From: Timema cristinae
Taxonomy: Eukaryota > Arthropoda > Insecta > Phasmatodea > Timematidae
Length of the DNA: 64,000 nucleotides
Direction of reading: 5' to 3'
NCBI GenBank assembly: GCA_039000515.1
Contig: JBCFYV010000287.1
Coordinates: 234,894 to 298,893 of the forward strand
Shown in pieces: positions 49,905-60,105 of the stretch. The number at the start of each line of letters is the position of its first letter. The first letter of the stretch is position 1. The position numbers were made by a program, and so were the translations under genes. The notes beneath the pieces were generated by a model. It was not told the origin of the DNA. It saw nothing but the letters and a program-made list of their open reading frames with translations, and did not search any database.

Positions 49905-50201
49905 ATGGCATCAGAATTTGTGGCTGCATTTTTGACGGAGGTGGGAAGTAATGAAATACTTCCACGTAAATTGACCGACTTGGAGATAGGTCACGCGTAC
50001 CGTATTTCTTCAATAAATCGGTAAATACTCGATTCTGTCGTCGTATACTTACTGTGCTCGACGCCAAGTATCAAGTTTGGCTGCCGCGGAGATTTTCGAC
50101 GCTTAGCGATGCTCAGATAGAGGATATCTCGAAAGCGGATCTACTACTTGTTTACAAAGGTCTCTCTACCGCCACCAAAACGGCCATCCTGAACTTTGAA
50201 G
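49905..50201 (+). pseudogene. Small TIR-encoded protein, left copy, frameshifted
   Basis: The start AGCCATGG has a strong context. The protein begins like its right-arm twin (MASEFVAAFLTEVGSNEI) but loses frame near 50,010-50,035, where one or two bases are missing. It regains it as DAKYQVWLPRRFSTLSDAQI and ends with AILNFEG at a consensus splice donor (AAG before GTAAGT at 50202). The twin at 59750-60047 is intact and describes the probable fold and role. Confidence 0.7.
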
Positions 50202-50205
50202 GTAA

Positions 50206-50271
<66 letters not shown>

Positions 50272-51880
50272 GTGTGTATGTGTGTATGTGTGTATGTGAG
50301 TATGTGTGTATGTGTTTGTGTATGTGTATGTGTGTATATGTATGTGTGTGTGTATGTGTGTGTGTATGTGTGTATGTGGTTATGTGTATGTGTGTGCGTG
50401 GTGTGTATGTGTGTGTGTATGTGTGTATGTGTATGTGTGTGTGTGTGTGTGCGTGCGTGTGTATGTGTGTGTGTATGTGTGTGTATGTGTGTATATGTGT
50501 GTATGTGTGTATGTGTGTATGTGTATGTGTGTGTGTGCGTGCGTGTGTATGTGTGTATGTGTGTGTGTATGTGTGTATGTGTGTGTGTGTGCGTGTGTAT
50601 GTGTGTATGTGTGTGTGTATGTGTGTGTGTATGTGCGTGTATGTGTATGTGTGTGTATGTGTATGTGTGTGTATGTGTGTGTGTGTGCGTGTGTGTTAGG
50701 ATAACCGTACTTAATCTAAGTCAATAATAATTGAATTGTTTTCAGGTTAAATGTGAATAGTTACACCCTATCTCTATCTTGAGCTAGTTCTATCCAGTCT
50801 ACATCATTACACCCTAGCCCTATCTTGAGCTAGTTCTATCCAGTCCACTTCATTACATCCCTATCCCTATCTTGAGTCAGTTCTATCCGGTCCACCTCAT
50901 TATACTTTATCCCTATCTTGAGATAATTCTATCCAGTCCAACTCATTACACCCATTCCTTACTCGAGTTAGGTTATATTTGGGGGATGAAACGTTCTCTT
51001 TAAACATGAAAACATTATCAGCACAATTATCGCGACGTAGTATTCACAAAAAAGTTTACTCAATTGTTCAAGATTATTTATTAAAAGTGACACTAAATAT
51101 AAGTTACTTATTCAACATGAATTACGCAAATAGGTCTAATCTGACCTAAAAAATTAAACAATTAACTTGCGATGATTCTTAGGGTTAATTAACTAAATTG
51201 GAGTAATATATCAATTACTCAATTGCTCAAGTATGTGTATGTGTATGTGTGTATGTGTATGTGTGTGTGTATGTGTATGTGTGTGTATGTGTGTATGTGT
51301 ATGCGTGTATGTGTGTATGTGTGTGTATGTGTGGTGTGCGTGTGTGTGTATTGTGTGTGTATGTGTGTATGTGTATGTGTGTATGTGTGTATGTATGTAT
51401 GTGTGTATGTATGTTGTGTGATATGTGTGTGTATTGTGTGTGTATGTGTGTATGTGTGTATGGGTGTATGTGTGTATGTGTGTATGTGTGTATGTGTGTG
51501 TATGTGTGTATGTGTGTATGTGTGTGTGTGTGTGTTAGGATAACCGTACTTAATCTAAGTCAATAATCATTGAATTGTTTTCAGGTTAAATGTGAATAGT
51601 TACACCCTATTTCTATCTTGAATGTGTATGTGTGTATGTGTGTATGTGTGTATGTGTGTATGTGCGTATGTGTGTATGTGTGTGTATGTGTGTGTATGTG
51701 TATGTGTATGTGTGTATGTGTGTGTGTATGTGTATGTGTGTATGTGTGTATGTGTGTATGTGTGTATATGTGTATGTGTGTATGTGTGTATGTGTGTGTA
51801 TGTGTATGTGTGTATGTGTGTATGTGTGTATGTGAGTATGTGTGTATGTGTGTATGTGTGTGTGTGTGTGTGTGTGTGTT
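50202..51880. repeat. TG/TGTATG microsatellite modules in an intron-like region, left arm
   Basis: Three blocks of (TGTGTA)n/(TG)n alternate with a spacer of about 80-90 bp that begins TTAGGATAACCGTACTTAAT and contains TTGTTTTCAGG, a splice-acceptor-like site. Spacers start near 50696, 51536 and 51880. The first two keep CAGG; in the third it is CAAG. Long Cys/Val/Met frames here are repeat artefacts. The right arm holds only two spacers and a much shorter block. Confidence 0.9.
50761..50960. repeat. 46-bp tandem repeat, about four units
   Basis: TATCTTGAG recurs at about 50775, 50821, 50868 and 50914, each followed by TTCTATCC(A/G)GTC. It is present only in the left arm, so it arose after the arms were duplicated or was lost from the right arm. 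Confidence 0.85.
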
Positions 51881-52603
51881 AGGATAACCGTACTTAATCT
51901 AAGTCAATAATCATTGAATTGTTTTCAAGTTAAATGTGAATAGTTTAAAAAGAATTGTTTACATCATTAACAAACAATACGAGGTTCGAATCTCACTCCC
52001 AGGATAATTGTACTTAATATACAACTCGTAAGACCTAAGTCAAACAATCTTCCTTAAAACAAAGTTCGACCATTAATTACCTTTGAAACACAAAGTCCAT
52101 TAATTACATTTTACCAAAGTTCAAACAATCTTAATTACCTTTAAATGAATTACCTTTAAATGCGGTAGAATTATAAATTACCTTTACCTTAAAAAAACAC
52201 ACAGTCCATTAATTACATTGCCTAAATTGCTTAGTTAGTGACTGGATTACTAATATTTAAATCAATATATTTTTTTTAGAATTAAACATAGAACTATATC
52301 AAACTAAATATTTCATGAAAGACCCTCTACATTCATCCCGACAACTCGTTGAATTGTTTAATAGTTAAAAAAAAAAAAGCTACTTGAGTCGTTTTTGAAA
52401 TGAGTTTAAACACACTTTTTTCCACCCTCTTTTAACAGAAGGGGCCGAGGGAGTTTAAACACACTTTTTCTGCTACTCTCTTTTCTCGTCTTTCTTCTTT
52501 TAACGGAAGGGACCGAGGGACAGCAACCTTCTCCGAGAAAAAAGAAACATTTAAAACCTTTCTGTATTTACTGTAAACTAAAAAAAGCTTTCTTACAAAT
52601 CTC

Positions 52604-52806
52604 TCATACTACCCGTTCTGGTTATACACTTAAATACTGTTTAGGGATTAATAAGGTTATATTTTTTTAGAGGAAATGTGTACAAATTTGCGTGGTTAGA
52701 GAGAGACTAGAAAAAACCCATTAGGTTAAAACCATCCTGGGCGAGAGTCGAACCTTGACCCTCTCACTACGAGAGTAAGGCAGTGACTGAAGCAGCTAGG
52801 TAGCCT
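52604..52806 (-). mobile_element. tRNA-derived SINE inside the left arm
   Basis: Reversed, it shows a B-box-like AAGGTTCGACTCTCGCC, CCACGCAAATTTGTACACATT, TTTCCTCTA and the tail ending AACCAGAACGGGTAGTA. An equivalent copy sits at the matching place in the right arm. A further tRNA-like fragment (TCTAGGGGTAAGGTGTCAGAC) follows at 52,811-52,835. Confidence 0.78.
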
Positions 52807-52877
52807 GAATGTCTAGGGGTAAGGTGTCAGACTTATGCACTTACTCATCATAGTCGTTCCTGTTTGTTTGTTTACAG

Positions 52878-52924
52878 CCGTCTCGAGCCCACTTGACGTT
52901 ATCTTGGAGGGGACTGTACCTTGA
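52878..52924 (+). other. Possible second exon of the small TIR gene, left
   Basis: A strong acceptor (GTTTGTTTGTTTACAG) ends at 52877. Joined to the donor at 50201, the phase is right for a short extension that stops at 52922-52924, 38 bp before the polymerase ATG. The alternative acceptor at 50745 would end the protein almost at once. The acceptor is also conserved in the right arm. This is a prediction from splice signals only. Confidence 0.35.
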
Positions 52925-52961
52925 ATGAAGAGGAGGCTAAAAAGGAGAGCATAGGGCAAAC

Positions 52962-55900
52962 ATGACAGAACCTCTAGCTAAAAGAACGCGCTTTTCTTCC
53001 CCCATCATTATATCTCGACAAATAAATGGAAATAAAGTGTATACTCTCCGTGAATTAACCTCGAATGAGCAACTTTTAATTTATTATCTAAAACGTGATA
53101 TCACAACACAAGTATATAAGGCATATATTGAGCATACACCAGGGTTGATTAAGACCTCGAGCGTTTTGATACTCGGACCTGAGGATATAGATAGACAGAT
53201 CCGGACGCTTTTGACTCAGTCACTTGACTTAGGTACGGGATTTACCCAGTTTAGGCTTTACCTGGAACCGTTAGGTCTTTCATTGAAACTTATTGAGCAG
53301 GCGTACACCCGCCGTATAAAAACCTATTCTATCACTAATGAATTGCCTTATAAGGACCCCGTTCAGTTTCTCGTCGCGTGCGGAGGTATATACGTAAAGA
53401 CGGTAGAAGAAACAATTGCAAATGACTCGATAAAGGTAAATTGCAGTCTCATTTGCGAGTTTAGACATCCTACCGAAGGTAGAATTGAGAAAGGGTATTT
53501 CACTCTACTCTATGCGTTATATTTACCCCTACAAACTTGGAGGAGTTATATGAGAATAATGTAGTTTTCCCCCTCCTTGCTCAAATTGAAGGTTTTGTTT
53601 CTAGAGACTCGGGTTGATGTATGACGGTACATTGGAGATGAGAATAAATCTCTCTAAAAACACGGTTTTCACGATCGGGGCTCGGGTTCAAATCCCTGAA
53701 ACTATAGCCAGCCGTAAAGCGCTGATAAATGTGCAATGTGAAGAAAGTAATTGTTTCCCTGTATCTGTTTTATCAGGTATTTTTGAACCGACAGGGAGAG
53801 CTCAACGTTTATCCTCTTACACTAATTTCGAGACGTTTTGAATCTAGACGGGATCCCTATCACATTCCAAAGAGATATATCGAGCGTTTTGAAAAGCTTA
53901 ACGATATATCTGTAAATGTGTACACTGCAAAGCATGATGGGAGTGACTCTTATATTGACACAGCTGACACCTCTAAAAAACTAGTAATTGTTCCCGTACA
54001 CGTCAGTGCTAAAGAGCGTGCTAGACATGTTCATTTATTCATGATAAGAGTGCACGGGACGAAACTTCTCATTTGAGCTGGATTAAAAATCTGTCACGGT
54101 TAATAAACTCTTAACTAGCGTCTAACAGAGGACGTAGATACTTTTGTGATAGATGCCTGTCCACTTTTTTGACTGAAAAAAAACTCACAAAACATAAAGA
54201 GGCGTGTATAAAATTCGACGCGGTAAGGAGTACATTCCCTCAAGGGGAGGATAAATTCCTCACGTTCACTCAGTATAAGCAGCAGGAGAAAACAGGATTT
54301 ATCGTATATGCGGACCTGGAGAGCTTACTTATGCCAATAGAGACGAGCGATCACGACCCAAAATTTTCATATACCGAGAATGTTCAGCGTCATGTAGCTT
54401 ATTCGGTAGGAATGTACGTTAAATGTAATTTTGACGATAGTCTCTCAGAGTACCGTCACTTCACAGGAAAAGATTGTACTGACCAATTTGTTGAGGCGCT
54501 TGTAGATACAGCGAAGCGTGTACTAGAGTACTATAGTACCGTCGTACCAATGAAACCGTTAACTCCTGCTCAAAGAGACGCTCATAATACAGCCTCTCAT
54601 TGTCATATATGCGAGAAGCCCTACAAGAATGATGATATTCGGGTTATGGATCATTGTCACTTGACTGGACTTTATCGTGGGAGTAGTCACGCGGCGTGTA
54701 GTATTAATTACAAGAACCCGAGTCACCTGAGCGTAGTAATCCATAACGCGCGTTGCTACGATAATTTTTTCCTTCTCGAATCACTCGTTGAACGTAGAGA
54801 AACTAATCCGTTCACGGGGGAGAGCGTTCTCGTCAATCTGGGAAAAGTCAGAGTTATTGGAGAGACAATGGGAAGATTCAAAGTAATCATGAAATATATT
54901 CGGTGCGGGTTTCGAGGGATTACAATTAAAATTATAGATAGTTTCAGTTTTCTATGTACTTCCCTAGAGAAATGCGTATCTTACCTCGAACCCGAGCAAC
55001 TTAAAATCACCCGTAAGTGCCATCCCGAGGATGAACGCTTCAAATTAGTCACGCGAAAAGGAGTGTTCCCCTATGATTATATTGATTCATTCGAGCGGCT
55101 GGACGAGACTCAGTTACCGAACAAAGATAAATTTTACAATGCGCTCACGGATAGTCATATCTCTCAGGAAGACTATGATCACGCCTGTGAGGTTTGGCGG
55201 GTATTCGAATGTAAGAATCTTTGGGACTATTCGAACCTCTACCTGTACACGGACGTAACTTTACTGGCCGACGTCTTTGAGAACTTTCGTGATCTCTGCA
55301 TGAAGTCGTATAGGCTAGATCCCGGATGGTCCCTTACAGCTCCCAGTCTAGCGTACCAGGCTCTATTGAGAATAACCCGGGTACGGCTTCAATTAATCGA
55401 TGATGTGGACACTCATCAATTCATTGAGGGAGCTATCCGCGGAGGGATATGTTTTGTGGCTAATCGTCACGCTGTAGCGAATAATCGCTATATGGACTTG
55501 TTTGATCCTTCCAAGCCGGAGTCCTACATTGTCTATCTAGACGTGAATGGACTCTATTCATTTAGTATGCTGTCCTCACTTCCCTATGGAGAGTTCAGGT
55601 GGCTCGAAGATGAAGAAATTGCTCGATTGGACGTGCTAAAAGTAGAGGACGATGCGGATACGGGCTATATCTTGCAGGTAGATCTTGAATATCCGCGAGA
55701 TGTGCACGACGCTCATTCTGACTTGCCGTTCTGCCCTGAGAAAGGGATTCCACCCGTAGGGAAACATGAGAAACTGTTAACAACTTTAGCTGATAAGACC
55801 GGGTACGTCATTCACTACCGTCATCTAAAGCTATGTTTAGCGAACGGGTTGAAACTGACGAGAGTTCACCGTGTTCTCAGTTTCAAGCAAGCGCCGTGGA

Positions 55901-56762
55901 TGGCTCCGTATATCAGGTTGATCGCGGAAATGAGGAGTAAAGCGAGCAATCAATTTGAAAACATGTTTTTCAAATGATGAACAATGCCGCATTCGGCCGC
56001 CTCATATCTAACAAGAGGGCTTACCGTACGATAAAGATAGCTACCAGGTGGGATGGGAAATTTGGAGCGGGTAACCTCATAGCCAGCCCTAACTTTAAAA
56101 ACCGCTCGATAGTGTCAGAAAACCTAGTCATCATCGAGATGGAGCCGCAAGAGATTTACTTTGATATGCCTATCTATGTGGGATTCGCCATTTTGGAAAT
56201 CTCGAAGGTAGTCATGTACGGTCTGCAATACCAGGTTTTGATCCCTGCCTTCCCCAAAGGTACGTTAAAACTTCAATACACTGATACAGACTCACTTCTC
56301 TACTACATTACTGTTGAGGATGCATACCAGAGACTAGCCCTGTTAGCTAATGACTACCTGGACACCTCCACCTACGGACAAGACAATGTTTACAGGATGC
56401 CCGTAGTAAATAAAGGGGTACTCGGTAAACTAAAAGACGAGGCTCGAGGTCGGATCATCACTGAGTTCATAGGTTTACGTCCTAAACTCTATTCATTCTC
56501 GGTACAAGGAGATGGAGAGACGCTCAAGGCTAAAGGGGTGAAGAGTAGCGCGTTAAGAACGCTTTCATTAGAGGATTATCGTAATTGTTTGACAGATGAG
56601 ACGATAGTTATGAGAGAGGCTTGTTCAATAAGAGCTGTAGGATTCAAACTTTACACACAAAAATTCAATAGGGTCGCTCTATGCTCTATTGACGACAAAA
56701 GATATAGAGTACCAGGAACTGTCAATACTCTTCCATGGTCCCATTACTCAATCAGACCGTAA
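52962..56762 (+). pseudogene. polB: Protein-primed DNA polymerase B (Polinton pPolB), frameshifted
   Basis: The start ATG at 52962 follows a purine-rich leader. The N-terminal region (52962-54168) is broken by about four lesions near 53,500, 53,607, 53,820-53,870 and 54,060-54,090. The main open part (54169-55977, 602 codons) has in order: exonuclease I (YADLESL, residues 47-53), an endonuclease-VII-like Cys/His segment (CHIC...DHCHLTGLYRGSSH...C, 145-177), exonuclease II (HNARCYDNF, 192-200), exonuclease III (YTDVTLLADVF, 360-370) and polymerase motif A (DVNGLYSFSM, 458-467). Motif A has Ser where LYP is usual. A one-base loss at about 55,974 shifts the frame. The rest (55974-56762) has motif B (NNAAFGR) and motif C (YTDTDS), then a family-typical C-terminus. 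The enzyme would copy the linear element from its ends using a terminal protein primer. Confidence 0.92.
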
Positions 56763-56812
56763 ACTCTATGTGAAAAAAAATCATGTTCTCTACAGTGTAA
56801 GTGATTAGAACG
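56763..56812. other. Junction segment between polB stop and right arm
   Basis: Only about 50 bp separate the polymerase stop from the point where the right arm begins (GCTTATACTGAG, the reverse of left-arm CTCAGTATAAGC). It holds no recognisable terminal-repeat motif of its own. I saw no microhomology between the two parent sequences at the breakpoint. Confidence 0.8.
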
Positions 56813-58135
56813 GCTTATACTGAGTGAACGTGAGGAATTTATCCTCCCCTTGAGGGAATGTACTCCTTACCGCGTCGAATTTTATACACGCCTCTTTATG
56901 TTTTGTGAGTTTGTTTTCAGTCAAAAAAGTGGACAGGCATCTATCACAAAAGTATCTACGTCCTCTGTTAGACGCTAGTTGAGAGTTTATTAACCGTGAC
57001 AGATTTTTAATCCAGCTGAAATGATAAGTTTCTGTCCCGTGCACTCTTATCATGAATAAATGAACATGTCTAGCACGCTCTTTAGCACTGACGTGTACGG
57101 GAACAATTACTAGTTTTTTAGAGGTGTCAGCTGTGTCAATATAAGAGTCACTCCCATCATGCTTTGCAGTGTACACATTTACAGATATATCGTTAAGCTT
57201 TTCAAAACGCTCGATATATCTCATTTGGAATGGGAGAGGGATCCCGTCTAGATTCAACACGTCTCGAAAATTAGGGTAAGAGGATAAACGTTGAGCTCTC
57301 CCTGTCGGTTCAAAAATACCTAATAAAACAGATACAGGGAAACAATGACCTTCTTCACATTGCACATTTATCAGCGCTTTACGGCTGGCTATAGTTTCAG
57401 GGATTTGAACCCGAGCCCCGATCGTGAAAACCGTGTTTTTAGAGAGATTTATTCTCATCTCCAATGTACCGTCATACATCCAACCCGAGTCTCTAGAAAC
57501 AAAACCTTCAATTTGAGCAAGGAGGGGGAAAACTACATTATTCTCATATAACTCATCCAAGTTTGTAGGGGTAAATATACAGCATAGAGTAGAGTTGAAA
57601 TACCCTTTCTCAATTCTACCTTCGGTAGGATGTCTAAACTCGCAAATGAGACTGCAATTTACCTTTATCGAGTCATTTGCAATTGTTTCTTCTACCGTCT
57701 TTACGTATATACCTCCGCACGCGACGAGAAACTGAACGGGGTCCTTATAAGGCAATTCATTAGTGATAGAATAGGTTTTTATACGGCGGGTGTACGCCTG
57801 CTCAATAAGTTTCAATGAGAGACCTAACGGTTCCAGGTAAAGCCTAAACTGGGTAAATCCCGTACCTAAGTCATGTGACTGAGTCAAAAGCGTCCGGATC
57901 TGTCTATCTATATCCTCAGGTCCGAGTATCAAAACGCTCGAGGTCTTAATCAACCCTGGTGTATGCTCAAATATGCCTTATATACTTGTGTTGTGATATC
58001 ACGTTTTAGATAATAAATTAAAAGTTGCTCATTCGAGGTTAATTCACGGAGAGTATACACTTTATTTCCATTTATTTGTCGAGATATAATGATGGGGGAA
58101 GAAAAGCGCGTTCTTTTAGCTAGAGGTTCTGTCAT
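56805..58135 (-). pseudogene. polB: Duplicated N-terminal part of polB in the right arm
   Basis: An inverted copy of the first third of the polymerase gene. Codons from the ATG (58133-58135) run to about 57,950, where one base is missing relative to the left arm (near 57,970). From 57953 a 382-codon frame runs without break to the palindrome junction. It includes a C2H2-like segment (FCDRCLSTF...KLTKHKEAC), which lies just upstream of the exonuclease domain in full-length Polinton polymerases. The frame ends two codons past the junction, so no catalytic domain is present. The lesions differ from those in the left copy, so both derive from an intact ancestor. Confidence 0.88.
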
Positions 58136-58293
58136 GTTTGCCCTATGCTCTCCTTTTTAGCCTCCTCTTCATTCAAGGTACAGTCCCCTCCAAGATAACG
58201 TCAAGTGGGCTCGAGACGGCTGTAAACAAACAAACAGGAACGACTATGATGAGTAAGTGCATAAGTCTGACACCTTACCCCTAGACATTCAGG

Positions 58294-58496
58294 CTACCTA
58301 GCTGCTTCAGTCACTGCCTTACTCTCGTAGTGAGAGGGTCAAGGTTCGACTCTCGCCCAGGATGGTTTTAACCTAATGGGTTTTTTCTAGTCTCTCTCTA
58401 ACCACGCAAATTTGTACACATTTCCTCTAAAAAAATATAACCTTATTAATCCCTAAACAGTATTTAAGTGTATAACCAGAACGGGTAGTATGAGAG
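58294..58496 (+). mobile_element. tRNA-derived SINE inside the right arm
   Basis: Inverse partner of 52604-52806 at the matching place, with AAGGTTCGACTCTCGCC and CCACGCAAATTTGTACACATT. It was therefore present before the arms were duplicated, or was copied by exchange between the arms. Confidence 0.78.
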
Positions 58497-59209
58497 ATTT
58501 GTAAGAAAGCTTTTTTTAGTTTACAGTAAATACAGAAAGGTTTTAAATGTTTCTTTTTTCTCGGAGAAGGTTGCTGTCCCTCGGTCCCTTCCGTTAAAAG
58601 AAGAAAGACGAGAAAAGAGAGTAGCAGAAAAAGTGTGTTTAAACTCCCTCGGCCCCTTCTGTTAAAAGAGGGTGGAAAAAAGTGTGTTTAAACTCATTTC
58701 AAAAACGACTCAAGTAGCTTTTTTTTTTTTAACTATTAAACAATTCAACGAGTTGTCGGGATGAATGTAGAGGGTCTTTCATGAAATATTTAGTTTGATA
58801 TAGTTCTATGTTTAATTCTAAAAAAAATATATTGATTTAAATATTAGTAATCCAGTCACTAACTAAGCAATTTGGCAATGTAATTAATGGACTGTGTGTT
58901 TTTTAAGGTAAAGGTAATTTATAATCCTACCGCATTTAAAGGTAATTCATTTAAAGGTAATTAAGATTGTTTGAACTTTGGTAAAAGGTAATAATAGACT
59001 TTGTGTTTTTAAGGTAATTAATGGTCGAACTTTGTTTTAAGGAAGATTGTTTGACTTAGGTCTTACGAGTTGTATATTAAGTACAATTATCCTGGGAGTG
59101 AGATTCGAACCTCGTATTGTTAGTTAATGATGTAAACAATTCTTTTTAAACTATTCACATTTAACTTGAAAACAATTCAATGATTATTGACTTAGATTAA
59201 GTACGGTTA

Positions 59210-59641
59210 TCCTAACACACACACACACACATACACACATACACATACACATACACACATACACACATACACATACGCGCACACACACATACACACATAC
59301 ACACATACACACATACACACATACACATTCAAGATAGAGATAGGGTGTAACTATTCACATTTAACCTGAAAACAATTCAATGATTATTGACTTAGATTAA
59401 GTACGGTTATCCTTACACATACACACACACATACACACATACACACATACACACACATACACACATACACACATACACACATACACACACATACACACAT
59501 ACACACATACACCCATACACCCATACACACACACACATAACACACATACACACATACACACATACATACATACACACATACACACATACACATACACACA
59601 CATACACACATACACACACATACACACATACACACATACAC

Positions 59642-59672
<31 letters not shown>

Positions 59673-59711
59673 TACACACATACACACATACTTACATACA
59701 CATACACATAC

Positions 59712-59745
<34 letters not shown>

Positions 59746-59749
59746 TTAC
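59210..59749. repeat. CA/CATACA microsatellite modules, right arm
   Basis: Two CA-rich blocks are separated by one spacer of the type described for the left arm. A second spacer copy follows at about 59,155-59,215. On the minus strand the spacer at about 59,366 keeps the TTTTCAGG acceptor. Cys/Val-rich frames here are artefacts. Confidence 0.9.
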
Positions 59750-60047
59750 CTTCAAAGTTCAGGATGGCCATTTTGGTGGCGGTATAGAGACCTTTGTAAA
59801 CAAGTAGTAGATCGCGTTTCGAGATATCCTCTATCTGAGCATCGCTAAGCGTCGAAAATCTCCGCGGCGGCCAAACTTGATACTTGGCGTCGAGCACAGT
59901 AAGTATAAGACGACCGAATCGAGTATTTACCGATTTTATTAAAGAAATACGGTACGCGTGACCTATCTCCAAGTCGGTCAATTTACGTGGAAGTATTTCA
60001 TTACTTCCCACCTCCTTCAAAAATGCAGCCACAAATTGTGATGCCAT
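59750..60047 (-). CDS. Small TIR-encoded protein, right copy, intact first exon
   Basis: The first exon starts at ATG 60047 (minus strand), 51 bp downstream of the nearer edge of the TATA box. About 99 codons lead to a consensus donor (AAG before GTAAGT) at 59749. Motifs include NEILPRKLTDLEIGHAY, a NTRFG turn, VLDAKYQVWPPRRF, SDAQIEDIS and LLVYKGL. The pattern of a short beta-rich domain with Lys/Arg near aromatic residues recalls small OB-fold, single-strand-DNA-binding-like proteins, which would fit a polymerase-encoding element. I do not recognise a named family, so this is inference. If spliced to the acceptor near 59,366 it stops within two codons; a distal acceptor near 58,219 gives a longer tail. 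Confidence 0.6.
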
Positions 60048-60097
60048 GGCTAATATAGCTACCGGTTAATGATTCAACAAAAAAAGGCTGACCACCC

Positions 60098-60105
60098 TAT
60101 TTATA
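60098..60105 (-). promoter_or_regulatory. TATA box of the small TIR gene, right
   Basis: The minus strand reads TATAAATA, 51 bp from the ATG at 60047, mirroring 49846-49853. Confidence 0.7.

Larger units (their letters stand above)
49079..54280 (+). repeat. Left arm of the giant inverted repeat
   Basis: It matches 56813-60868 in reverse from the tip to CACTCAGTATAAGC. By eye the arms differ by a few percent, largely single-base indels. They also differ in the size of the TG-rich block, which is about 1.1 kb longer here. Confidence 0.92.

Noticed and set aside
50196..51887. Long Cys/Val/Met-rich open frames
   Set aside because: They are translations of TG/TGTATG microsatellite in every frame, with no other support.
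54281..56812. Integrase, packaging ATPase or capsid gene in the Polinton
   Set aside because: I looked for DDE integrase, Walker A/B and other frames in the spacer and both arms and found only polB and the small gene.
59384..59755. Cys/Val-rich open frame on the minus strand
   Set aside because: Read-through of the same microsatellite past the splice donor of the small gene; not protein evidence.
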